Shown here one piece after another: positions 12,951 to 21,479 of a stretch of 21,479 nt of DNA. The stretch is from positions 1 to 21,479 of the forward strand of contig ONPY01000037.1 in assembly GCA_900319835.1 (NCBI GenBank), read 5' to 3'. How positions within the stretch are numbered: the stretch's first letter is position 1; every line of letters begins with the position of its first letter. The notes below the pieces were generated by a model, which was not told where the DNA came from, did no database searches, and saw only the letters and a program-made list of their open reading frames with translations. This DNA is from an uncultured Eubacteriales bacterium. Its GTDB lineage: Bacteria; Bacillota_A; Clostridia; Oscillospirales; Oscillospiraceae. A program made the translations under genes and the position numbers.

Positions 12951-14489
12951 TCAGTGCAGCTTTCGCTCCACGTTTGGCTTGTTGATATCCTCCTGGAATT
13001 CCAGGTTGAGGGGCTGTCCGTTTTCCCGCTGCTGTCTGGCCAGTTTTGCCTTGTCGGTATAGAGACCATACTCGTGGGCGCGGCAGCACTCGGTATAAGA
13101 GGAGTCGGTATGGCTGTTGCGGGGCAGGGGGACGTCCTGCTCTCCAGCTAAGATATCCTGCACCCGTGCGATGTTCACGGCGTGGGCAGTGGAGCCCTCC
13201 CGAACAGCCACGGCGGCGGCCACACCGGCGGCCTGTCCGGTGCCCACACACTGAGGGATCAGATCGAGCCAGTCGATGGCAATGCCGTCGGCCGACAGAT
13301 GGCGGCCCGGGCAGAGCAGATTCTCCACCTTCTGAGGCAAAATGGCCCGGTACGGGATCTCTACCGGCCCGCAGTCGTTGACCTGGCAAATGGTGGAGTG
13401 CCAGGCGATGACGTCCTCTTGCTCCTTGGCATACGCGAAATCATCTGTGGACATGATGTACTCCCCTTTCAGTCGTTTGCTGATCCGAGTACCCAACTGC
13501 GGGGCAATGTCGTAAAGGTAGGCGTTCCGGAAGGCCACCGGCACAGCTTCCTTCAGGTAGTCCAGCGTTTCCCGCATGGTCAGGCGGGTATTGATCTCGG
13601 TCTCGGTCTGATCCTTCACCACGGAGCAGTCACGGTTCATGTGCCAGTTGTTCATCCAGAAGACGTCGCTCCGGTTGGAGGCGATCGGCACACAGCGGAA
13701 GCCGGACACAGCTTGCAGCCCCGCCCGCAGCGCATTCATTTCGGCGGGGTGGGCCTGTTTCCACTCGTAGTAGGCGTCCCCATCCACACCGCCTATGCGC
13801 CATACCAGGGCCGTCGTATTTGCGCGGGTGACCCCGTCGGACATGGCCGCGTAGGGTGCCCCCGCCCGGGAGTAGAGGTCGCCGTCACCGGTGGCGTCGA
13901 TGACCATCTTGGCCAGGATGGCCTTGCGCCCCTCTTTGCTCTCATACACCACACCTCTGACCATTCCGTCCTCCACAAGGGGTCCGCTGACCCAGCTGTG
14001 GCACATGACGGTGATGGCGTCACGGTGCTCCTGGAGCATTTTGTCCAGCTCGATTTTCAGCTGGTTGGGCTCAAAGTAAACCGAACGCACGAGGCAGTTG
14101 GGCTTCGCTCCGCCGTAGCCGCCCCGGCTGACGCAGTCCATCATGGCCTTCCAGGGGTGGAGCAGGGCCGGGTCGGTGGAACCGATCTTGCTGAGCGCCG
14201 GTGCGCGGACAGCATCGGGAATCGGAGCGAGGCGGGTAAACCACTCCTCTTGGAGTCCCCTGACAAAGCTTTTGTCATACCAGGACAGGTTGGGAACCAT
14301 GATGACATAGCCGCCGGTGACGTCCCCGCCCATGTAACCGTACCGTTCCAGCAGGATGATGTTCTTGGCGCCCGCCCTGGCGGCGGCGATGGCTGCCGAG
14401 TGGCCGGCGGCGCCGCCGCCCACCACAAGGATATCGCACTCGGCCTCCACCGGCAGAGATCGGGCGGGCTCTAAATAGGTTTTCGACAT
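12951..14489 (-). CDS. FAD-dependent oxidoreductase (FAD_oxidored family)
   Basis: A 512-residue soluble flavoprotein. The N-terminal dinucleotide-binding motif is CDILVVGGGAAGHSAAIAAARAG (GGGAAG at 24-29), followed by the acidic end LLERYGYMGGDVTGG. The middle has VIDATGDGDLYSRAGAPY (about 197-213), and the C-terminal FAD contact region has GRHLSADGIA (395-404) and GTGQAAGVAAA (416-426). This layout matches the FAD_oxidored group, not the flavocytochrome c/fumarate reductase group, and no heme or FMN-anchoring domain is present. The substrate is unknown. GGAGG lies about 8 nt before the ATG. It is second in an operon behind the SLC13-type transporter (31 bp gap), so it probably acts on the imported anion. 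Confidence 0.85.
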   Translation of the reverse strand: MSKTYLEPARSLPVEAECDILVVGGGAAGHSAAIAAARAGAKNIILLERYGYMGGDVTGGYVIMVPNLSWYDKSFVRGLQEEWFTRLAPIPDAVRAPALSKIGSTDPALLHPWKAMMDCVSRGGYGGAKPNCLVRSVYFEPNQLKIELDKMLQEHRDAITVMCHSWVSGPLVEDGMVRGVVYESKEGRKAILAKMVIDATGDGDLYSRAGAPYAAMSDGVTRANTTALVWRIGGVDGDAYYEWKQAHPAEMNALRAGLQAVSGFRCVPIASNRSDVFWMNNWHMNRDCSVVKDQTETEINTRLTMRETLDYLKEAVPVAFRNAYLYDIAPQLGTRISKRLKGEYIMSTDDFAYAKEQEDVIAWHSTICQVNDCGPVEIPYRAILPQKVENLLCPGRHLSADGIAIDWLDLIPQCVGTGQAAGVAAAVAVREGSTAHAVNIARVQDILAGEQDVPLPRNSHTDSSYTECCRAHEYGLYTDKAKLARQQRENGQPLNLEFQEDINKPNVERKLH

Positions 14490-14520
14490 GGTAGTTTCCT
14501 CCGATTTGACAGGAGCTTTG

Positions 14521-15999
14521 TCACTTCACGATATAGCCCGCCACGATGCAGATCAGGCTGGCCAGGACGATGTACAGCGCATTTGTGACAACGCCCTTGG
14601 TAAAAACAAATTTGGTGGTAACCTCCTCCCGACCCAAAAACAGCGGTGCGTAGGCGATGGCGCCGTTGGTCAGGAAGGCGCACATGGCCGAGAGGATGGT
14701 CGCCACGCCCAGGACGGTGGCGTTGCCGCCTCCCGCCTTCTGCATAGCACAGGCCAGCGGGATGCACACAGCGTTGATGGTAAAACTCACGGGCATGCCG
14801 TTGGTGAAGTTGGTGAAGATGGTGGAGATGGCCACGCAGAGAATGACCATGATCGGCCAGCTGGCGTTGCCCAGGATGGGAGACAGGAACTCGGCAATGG
14901 CGGCCTTGATGCCCAGATCATCGGAGGCGATGGCGCTGCCGCAAATGGTAAAGCATCCGGCCACAGCCACGATCCCCCACATGGTCTTGGACTGGAGGAG
15001 CTTGACGCCGTTGATGAAGGGCTTGCCCTCCGTATCCCGCATCATGCACAGCACGGCAAAGAGGAAGATCCATATCCAGGTAGAGCCGATCGTATTGTAG
15101 AGATTCAAAATGGCAGAGCCCTTGGGTAGGAACATGCTGACCAGGAGGAAAAAGATGCCGAAGATCATAAAGCCCAGCAGGATCTTCTGCCTGCCTGTCA
15201 TGGTCAGCTCCTCTTTCTTCAGATTCATCTTTTCCGCATCAAAGTTTTTCAGCGCGGTCAGATCGGTCTTCCACACAAAGACCATACAGGCGATATACCC
15301 CAGGACGAAGAGGAGAACCACCAGCGTTGCCACGATCAGATAGGCGGCGCTGTTGAACACCAGACCGCTGGCCTCCATGATCCCGCTGATAATGGCGATG
15401 GAGGAGAGGTGAACGCCTTTGAAAGGCAGCACATAGGCGCCCATGGCGGCGATGTAGACGCCCAAGAGCAACTCCCGCTTCAGGTCGCTGTCCTTTTCCA
15501 CACCGCACATCTCACAGATGGTGTCCAGGATGGGATAAAACAGGAGCAGCATGGTGGTGGGGCTGCTGACAAGGGCCGCGCCCACCAGCACGGTGAGAAA
15601 CAGGGTGGTTACCAACCGGACGGGATGGCCCTGGAGAGACTTGATCATCAGCACCTTCCGGGCCAGGACGTTGACCGCGCCGGACTCGGTGACGGCCCCG
15701 GTCAGGGCCATGACCCAGATAATCTGCTGGATGGTCACGTTGCCGAACCAGGTGGCCAGCAGGGCGCTGGCTTTTGTATAGCCGCAGATAATCATGGCAA
15801 ACAGGCCCATGATAGCAGGCCAGAAGGTCTCGCCGGTGAAGATAGTGACAACCAGCACGCCAAAGAAGATGCCCAGCATGCTGACGCCCTCGGGGGTGAT
15901 GCCGGCGAAGGGCTGAACCAGCTTCCCGAAAAAGAACATCAGGAAAAGGCCAATGGCGGCGCATACGTAATACGAGGTTTTGCTCTTTGTTGCAGACAT
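14521..15999 (-). CDS. SLC13/DASS-type anion permease
   Basis: A 492-residue membrane protein with about 11-12 helices and a short polar N terminus (MSATKSKTSY). Two related hairpin-loop motifs typical of the divalent anion/sodium symporter fold are visible: SSPTTM at 145-150 and TNFTNGMPVS at 396-405. They sit where the SNT-like sodium and carboxylate sites lie in DASS proteins, though not with the exact SNT triplets. A frame is open from 16074, but the ATG at 15999 is preceded by AGAGG and gives the normal transporter start. Family members take up dicarboxylates, tricarboxylates, sulfate or related anions; the actual substrate is not shown. It is first in the operon with the FAD enzyme. Confidence 0.85.
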   Translation of the reverse strand: MSATKSKTSYYVCAAIGLFLMFFFGKLVQPFAGITPEGVSMLGIFFGVLVVTIFTGETFWPAIMGLFAMIICGYTKASALLATWFGNVTIQQIIWVMALTGAVTESGAVNVLARKVLMIKSLQGHPVRLVTTLFLTVLVGAALVSSPTTMLLLFYPILDTICEMCGVEKDSDLKRELLLGVYIAAMGAYVLPFKGVHLSSIAIISGIMEASGLVFNSAAYLIVATLVVLLFVLGYIACMVFVWKTDLTALKNFDAEKMNLKKEELTMTGRQKILLGFMIFGIFFLLVSMFLPKGSAILNLYNTIGSTWIWIFLFAVLCMMRDTEGKPFINGVKLLQSKTMWGIVAVAGCFTICGSAIASDDLGIKAAIAEFLSPILGNASWPIMVILCVAISTIFTNFTNGMPVSFTINAVCIPLACAMQKAGGGNATVLGVATILSAMCAFLTNGAIAYAPLFLGREEVTTKFVFTKGVVTNALYIVLASLICIVAGYIVK

Positions 16000-16022
16000 A
16001 GTATTTCCTCTCTTTCTCAAAG

Positions 16023-16060
16023 CTTGCCTGATTGGGGGGGGATTCCCCCTTCTTGCCTGA
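16023..16060. repeat. direct repeats flanking a G-rich hairpin in the transporter leader
   Basis: The 9-bp direct repeat CTTGCCTGA occurs at 16023-16031 and 16052-16060 (29-bp period). Between the copies is a run of eight G followed by GATTCCCCC, able to pair as a small hairpin. The block lies in the untranslated leader between the predicted promoter and the start codon. Confidence 0.5.
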
Positions 16061-16089
16061 ATATAGCGCATCAATTATGTGTTTGTAAA
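16060..16089 (-). promoter_or_regulatory. probable promoter of the transporter-FAD enzyme operon
   Basis: On the minus strand TTTACA (16089-16084) and TATATT (16065-16060) are 18 nt apart, giving a start near 16053 and a leader of roughly 55 nt. Both hexamers are close to consensus. Confidence 0.55.
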
Positions 16090-16138
16090 GCAGTTAAATT
16101 AGACATGCCGTGCTATTTTTGCTTCGGCTCGCTTTATA

Positions 16139-16177
16139 AAAGCGGCGGGGCCTGTTGGCCCCGCCGCTTTGCTTTTT
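16139..16177. terminator. terminator of the rfbAB transcript
   Basis: Arms 16139-16152 and 16157-16170 are perfectly complementary (14 bp, GC-rich, loop TGTT). On the minus strand the stem runs into TTTTATAAAG, and on the plus strand into TTTGCTTTTTC. It lies ten bases past the rfbB stop codon and closes the rfbA-rfbB operon. Confidence 0.9.
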
Positions 16178-16180
16178 CAA

Positions 16181-17245
16181 TCAAATTCTGTTGTTGGCGT
16201 ACATCTTCTCGTAGTACTTCAGGTACTCGCCGGAGACGATCTTGTCCATCCAGGCCCGATGCTGCAGATACCACTCGATGGTGCTGGCCATGCCGGTCTG
16301 GAAGGTGTACTTCGGACTCCAGCCGAGCGTGGTGGTGATCTTGGTGTTGTCGATGGCGTAGCGCCGGTCGTGGCCGGGACGGTCCTTGACGTGGACGATC
16401 AGATCCTCGCTCTTGTTGGTGTTTGCCAGAATGAGCTTGACGATCTCAATGTTGGCCCGCTCGTTGTTGCCGCCGATGTTGTAGACCTCGCCCAGCTTGC
16501 CCTTCTCCAGGACGGTGGCGATGGCGGCACAGTGGTCCTCCACATACAGCCAGTCGCGGATCTGCATCCCGTCGCCGTAGACGGGCAGGCTCTTTTCCGC
16601 AAGGCAGTTGTTGATCATCAGAGGGATCAGCTTCTCGGGGAACTGATAGGGGCCGTAGTTGTTGGAGCAGCGGGTGATGTTCACCGGCATGCCGTAGGTC
16701 TTCTCATAGGCCCGCACCACCAGATCCGCCGAGGCCTTGGAGGCGGAATAGGGGCTGTTGGGAGCTAGCGGCGTCGTCTCGGTGAACATGCCCGTGGGGC
16801 CCAGGGCGCCGTAGACCTCGTCCGTGGAGACCTGGAGGTACTTCACGCCCTCTTTGAACTCCCGGGAGTATTTGTCGTTTGCATCCAGCTTCCAGTGGTT
16901 CTTGGCCGCGTCCAGAAGGGTCTGGGTGCCGAGGATGTTGGTGGTGAGGAAAATATCGGGGTTGGTGATGCTGCGGTCCACATGGCTCTCGGCGGCAAAG
17001 TTCACCACGGTGTCGAAGTCGTATTGATCAAAGAGCTCACCCACCAGCTCCCGGTCGTGAATATCGCCCTTGGCAAAGGTGTAGCGCTTGTCCTCGCTGA
17101 TGTCCGCCAGGTTGTCCAGGTTGCCCGCGTAAGTCAGCAGATCGAGGTTTACCACCCGGATATCGCCGTAGTTTTCCAGCAGATAGTGGATAAAGTTGGA
17201 GCCGATAAAACCGGCGCCGCCGGTGACCAGAATATTTTTCATCAT
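16181..17245 (-). CDS. rfbB: dTDP-glucose 4,6-dehydratase
   Basis: A 354-residue extended short-chain dehydrogenase that converts dTDP-glucose to dTDP-4-keto-6-deoxyglucose. It shows the NAD-binding motif VTGGAGFIGS (GxxGxxG, about 9-15), NFAAESHVDRSI, the catalytic triplet TDE at 141-143 (QVSTDEVYG), and the active-site YxxxK at 166-170 (PYSASKASAD). The segment NNYGPYQFPEKLIP is the dTDP-sugar family signature. The gene begins ATGATG with AAGGA eight bases ahead; I use the first. It follows rfbA by 15 bp on the same strand. The product feeds dTDP-rhamnose or another deoxysugar, probably for a cell-surface polysaccharide. Length and residues are normal. Confidence 0.96.
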   Translation of the reverse strand: MMKNILVTGGAGFIGSNFIHYLLENYGDIRVVNLDLLTYAGNLDNLADISEDKRYTFAKGDIHDRELVGELFDQYDFDTVVNFAAESHVDRSITNPDIFLTTNILGTQTLLDAAKNHWKLDANDKYSREFKEGVKYLQVSTDEVYGALGPTGMFTETTPLAPNSPYSASKASADLVVRAYEKTYGMPVNITRCSNNYGPYQFPEKLIPLMINNCLAEKSLPVYGDGMQIRDWLYVEDHCAAIATVLEKGKLGEVYNIGGNNERANIEIVKLILANTNKSEDLIVHVKDRPGHDRRYAIDNTKITTTLGWSPKYTFQTGMASTIEWYLQHRAWMDKIVSGEYLKYYEKMYANNRI

Positions 17246-17260
17246 GTTTTGTTCCTTCTG

Positions 17261-18130
17261 TTAATTTCCATGTACAAGTGACAGCAAGTATTGGCCATAG
17301 TCGGTCATCTTCAGCTCAGTGCCGAGCTGCTCCAGCTCCGCGTCGCTGATCCAGCCCCTGCGCCAGGCGATCTCCTCGATGCAGGAGATGTAGAAGCCCT
17401 GGCGGTTCTGCACCGTGGCGACAAACTGTGCCGCCTGGAGCATACCCTCGGGCGTACCGGTATCGAGCCAGGCCATGCCGCGGCCCATGGGGTTGACCAG
17501 CAGCTCGCCCCGGCGGAGGTACTCGTTGTTGACCGCCGTGATTTCGAGCTCGCCGCGCGCGGAGGGCGTGACGTTCTTTGCAATTTCCACCACACTGTTG
17601 CCGTAGAAGTACAGCCCCGGCACAGCGTAGTTGCTCTTGGGCTTCTGGGGTTTTTCCTCGATGGAGACGGCGCGCATATTCTTGTCAAACTCCACCACGC
17701 CGAAGGCGCGTGGGTTCTTCACCTGGATGCCGAAGATCATGCCGCCCTCGGTCACTTTCGCACCCTGGCGCAGATAGTCGGAAAGGGCCTGGCCGTAGAA
17801 GATGTTGTCTCCCAGAATCAGGCAAACCGAGTCCTGACCGATAAAGTCCTCCCCCAGGATGAAGGCCTCGGCCAGACCTCTCGGCGCCTCCTGCACCTTG
17901 TACTCCAGGTGCATGCCGATACGCGCGCCGTCTCCCAGCAGCTCCCGGTAGACCGGGGTATCCTCCGGGGTGGAGATAATCAGCACTTCGCGGATCCCCG
18001 CCAGCATCAGCACCGACAGAGGGTAATAGATCATGGGCTTATCGTAAATGGGAAGCAGCTGCTTGGATACTGCCCTGGTCATAGGGTAGAGGCGCGTGCC
18101 CTTGCCGCCGGCAAGAATGATTCCTTTCAC
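17261..18130 (-). CDS. rfbA: glucose-1-phosphate thymidylyltransferase
   Basis: A 289-residue nucleotidyltransferase making dTDP-glucose from glucose 1-phosphate and dTTP. The N terminus [38 protein letters not shown] contains the GGxGTRL phosphate-binding motif (8-14) and the Lys of KQLLP. Further on are LGDNIFYG, the [10 protein letters not shown] segment and [16 protein letters not shown], all typical of RfbA/RmlA. The start codon is GTG at 18130, preceded by GAGGGGAG. A near-consensus promoter lies just upstream. It is the first gene of the rfbA-rfbB operon. The later pathway genes rfbC and rfbD are not in this window. Confidence 0.96.
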   Translation of the reverse strand: MKGIILAGGKGTRLYPMTRAVSKQLLPIYDKPMIYYPLSVLMLAGIREVLIISTPEDTPVYRELLGDGARIGMHLEYKVQEAPRGLAEAFILGEDFIGQDSVCLILGDNIFYGQALSDYLRQGAKVTEGGMIFGIQVKNPRAFGVVEFDKNMRAVSIEEKPQKPKSNYAVPGLYFYGNSVVEIAKNVTPSARGELEITAVNNEYLRRGELLVNPMGRGMAWLDTGTPEGMLQAAQFVATVQNRQGFYISCIEEIAWRRGWISDAELEQLGTELKMTDYGQYLLSLVHGN

Positions 18131-18163
18131 GGTTAACTCCCCTCTTCTTTCAAAATACGTTTT

Positions 18164-18193
18164 ATTGTACCATCAACTGCGGTACTCTGTCAA
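18164..18193 (-). promoter_or_regulatory. rfbAB promoter
   Basis: On the minus strand a perfect TTGACA (18193-18188) and TACAAT (18169-18164) are 18 nt apart. Predicted start is about 25-30 nt before the GTG start of rfbA. It lies just beyond the terminator of the upstream operon. Confidence 0.75.
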
Positions 18194-18209
18194 TGAAATC
18201 GACCGTTAT

Positions 18210-18241
18210 AAAGCCTCCGGCGTTTTCGTGCCGGAGGCTTT
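18210..18241 (-). terminator. terminator of the permease-ATPase-HAD operon
   Basis: Arms 18210-18221 and 18230-18241 pair perfectly over 12 bp with an 8-nt loop. On the minus strand the stem ends in TTTATAACGG, a short U tract. It begins two bases past the HAD gene stop codon and separates that operon from the rfbA promoter. Confidence 0.75.
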
Positions 18242-18243
18242 GT

Positions 18244-18858
18244 TTACAGCTTGACCGGAACCCCGGTCTCGCGGAGCTTTGCCCGGATCTGGCCCACGTC
18301 CCCATGAAAGATGGCGCCGGACATGCCGCTGTTGAGTGCGCCCTCGATGTTGTAGTTGGAGTCGTCGATGAAGAAGCACTCCTCCGGCTTGAGGGCAAAG
18401 GTCTCCAGAAACAGCTGGAAGATCTCAGGCTGGGGTTTGATGAGCTTGACGTCCGCGGAGATGAATGTACCGTCAAAGTATCGGCTCGCCCGTACGCGGG
18501 GCCAGTACTCGTGCTGGCGGAGACTGGCGTTGGAGAGCAGATAGATTCTGTATCCCAGCTCCTTGAGCTCCCGCACCAGCTCAAAGCTGCCCTCGATCTC
18601 CAGGATCGGCAGATCCCAGCGGCAGACCAAATCCTCCACTGCCGCGTGCAGGCGCGCCGGGAGGCGGCGGCACATAAGGGGCACCGCCTCCTCGTCCGTG
18701 AGACTGCCCCGGTCCATCTGCGCCCACTCCAGCGATTTGAAGACCTCCCGCTTGAAGAGGGGCCGGTCCTCCTCCGCCGCCCCGATCCGCTCCAGAAACA
18801 GATCGGGGTCGAAGCTGACCAGGACGTTGCCCATGTCAAAGACGATGTTTCGGATCAT
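18244..18858 (-). CDS. HAD-superfamily hydrolase, YihX-like (subfamily IA)
   Basis: A 204-residue probable phosphatase. HAD motif I is IVFDMGNVLVSFD with nucleophile Asp8; the second motif-I position is Gly instead of the usual acid, as in the YihX-like DxGNV group. Motif II is LLSNAS, motif III contains KPQPEIF, and motif IV is FFIDDSNYNIEGA. A helical cap lies between about residues 15 and 85. Members of this group include sugar-phosphate phosphatases, but the substrate here is unknown. A longer frame opens at 18903 inside the preceding gene; the ATG at 18858 matches the family start, with AGGA close before it. It follows the ATPase gene by 14 bp, so the two are probably co-transcribed. Confidence 0.85.
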   Translation of the reverse strand: MIRNIVFDMGNVLVSFDPDLFLERIGAAEEDRPLFKREVFKSLEWAQMDRGSLTDEEAVPLMCRRLPARLHAAVEDLVCRWDLPILEIEGSFELVRELKELGYRIYLLSNASLRQHEYWPRVRASRYFDGTFISADVKLIKPQPEIFQLFLETFALKPEECFFIDDSNYNIEGALNSGMSGAIFHGDVGQIRAKLRETGVPVKL

Positions 18859-18872
18859 GGATCCTACAGCGC

Positions 18873-20492
<1,620 letters not shown>

Positions 20493-20496
20493 GTTC

Positions 20497-21479
20497 TTAT
20501 CCTCCTATTCCCTTGTCGAGGCTGGCACCCGTGACTTTGTTGACGATGGTATTAAAGACCAGAATCGTGATGATCAGCAGCAGGTTGATGCCGCTGGAGA
20601 AAGCGTACAGACCCATCTCGTCGAAGTAGTCCAGCATGGTGGAGAGGATCTTGCTCTGGCCGCACAGCAGCATGAACAGGCTCAGCTCGCGCAGGCAGGT
20701 CATGAACGGCAGCAGGTAGCCGCTGATGATGGACGATTTCTGAATGGGGATGATGATGCGGGTCATGCGCTTGATCCACGGCACATCCTGGATGATCGCC
20801 GCCTCCTCGATCTCACCTGACAGCTGCAGCATGGAGTTGAGGGACGATCGGCTGGCAAACGGGATGTATTTGATGGTGCCGGCCACGATCAGGCCCGTAT
20901 AGGTGTTGTACAGCTTGATGGTCTCGCTGGAGAAGAGCACGAACAAAGCCGCGCCCACGGCGATGGAGGGCATGAGGTAGGGCAGGAAGGCCACGGAGTT
21001 GACGTAGTTTGCCCACTTGCTGCGGCGCTGCTTGGCAACCGCGTAGCCCACAAGCGTGCCGATGGTGCCGGCCACCAGCGCGCAGCACACGCTGACCCAC
21101 AGCGTGCCGCCGAAGGCCTTCCAGATCTCCGCGTTGTAGAGGATGCCCTTCTGGCCGTACATGCCCTGCTCAGTGACGTTCTCGCTGGTGAGCCACCACT
21201 TGGTTGTCAGGTTCGATACGTTGCCGGTGTAGAGGAATGAGTAGTCGCCGGGGTTCGGGAGGAAGGTCTCAAAGGCGAAGGAGATGATTGGGAAGATGCT
21301 GGTAAAGAAGGTCAGGATCACGAGGATCACGGCGATGATGTACTTCCCCGCGCCGAGGTTGATCTTCGAGATCTGGCCCGACTTGCCCGTGACCGTGGTG
21401 TAGCTCTTGCGGCTGGTCAGCGAGAGCTGGTTTAAGAGCATGATCGCAATGCCGAAGACCATCATGATGATGGCCAGGA
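20497..21479 (-). CDS. ABC importer permease, iron/sulfate-type (5' end outside window)
   Basis: The C-terminal portion of a membrane protein; the frame stays open through the window edge with no start needed inside, so the gene begins beyond 21479. Visible are an end-of-domain helix (LAIIMMVFGIAIMLLNQLSL), a polar linker with YTTVTGKSGQISKINLG, then a complete second permease domain of about six helices. This resembles tandem-domain permeases of the FbpB/SfuB iron family, where such a GK-containing linker joins two halves. The coupling loop EIEEAAIIQDVPWIKRMTRIIIPI keeps EAA but has Asp where Gly is usual. It ends four bases before the ATPase ATG, so the two form one transporter. Substrate (iron, phosphonate, polyamine or other) cannot be told. 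Confidence 0.85.
   Translation of the reverse strand, partial: LAIIMMVFGIAIMLLNQLSLTSRKSYTTVTGKSGQISKINLGAGKYIIAVILVILTFFTSIFPIISFAFETFLPNPGDYSFLYTGNVSNLTTKWWLTSENVTEQGMYGQKGILYNAEIWKAFGGTLWVSVCCALVAGTIGTLVGYAVAKQRRSKWANYVNSVAFLPYLMPSIAVGAALFVLFSSETIKLYNTYTGLIVAGTIKYIPFASRSSLNSMLQLSGEIEEAAIIQDVPWIKRMTRIIIPIQKSSIISGYLLPFMTCLRELSLFMLLCGQSKILSTMLDYFDEMGLYAFSSGINLLLIITILVFNTIVNKVTGASLDKGIGG

Overview
The window is about 21.5 kb of fairly GC-rich DNA with purine-rich Shine-Dalgarno sites (AGGAGG/GGAGG), tightly packed operons, several strong intrinsic hairpins and typical anaerobe genes (Crp/Fnr regulator, two-cluster ferredoxin, molybdenum cofactor genes). This fits a gut-type Clostridia/Oscillospirales bacterium (Bacillota). 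The placement is inferred from protein style and gene content, not from a marker gene. No rRNA, tRNA, CRISPR array, transposase or phage gene is visible.

Positions 1-1735 hold the 3' end of an RluA-type pseudouridine synthase, a small DUF378 membrane protein, and on the minus strand a compact transcription unit that is easy to miss (consensus promoter, two-hairpin leader, 32-residue acidic protein, strong terminator). A four-helix-bundle stress-type protein follows, then a palindromic MITE/REP-like repeat flanked by two near-identical terminator-like hairpins. coaBC (coenzyme A synthesis) lies on the minus strand at 1726-2919.

Positions 3088-7873 are a five-gene plus-strand operon for a peptide/nickel-type (Dpp/Opp/Nik) ABC importer: lipoprotein receptor, two permeases and two ATPases, closed by a strong terminator. 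Next comes a divergent pair. A Crp/Fnr-family regulator (minus) and a ferredoxin-like iron-sulfur protein (plus) share a promoter region holding a CRP-spaced palindrome. The palindrome sits near -41.5 of the ferredoxin promoter and just downstream of the regulator's own predicted start. The molybdenum cofactor operon moaA-moaC-mog/moaE-like fusion follows from its own promoter and leads into a LysR regulator, possibly co-transcribed.

Positions 12951-15999 (minus) encode an SLC13/DASS-type anion transporter followed by an FAD-dependent oxidoreductase, convergent with the LysR gene. This looks like an uptake-and-oxidation/reduction module for an unidentified organic acid. Positions 16181-18130 (minus) are rfbA-rfbB (dTDP-glucose synthesis and dehydration, for rhamnose or other deoxysugars). 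The right end (18244-21479, minus) is a further ABC-importer operon: an iron-type permease cut by the window edge, an unusually long 539-residue MalK/FbpC-like ATPase with a large helical-domain insertion, and a HAD phosphatase.

Points most worth a second look are the Crp operator between overlapping divergent promoters, the enlarged ATPase, the Mog-MoaE-like fusion, the cryptic 32-residue transcription unit, and the transporter/FAD enzyme/LysR module.
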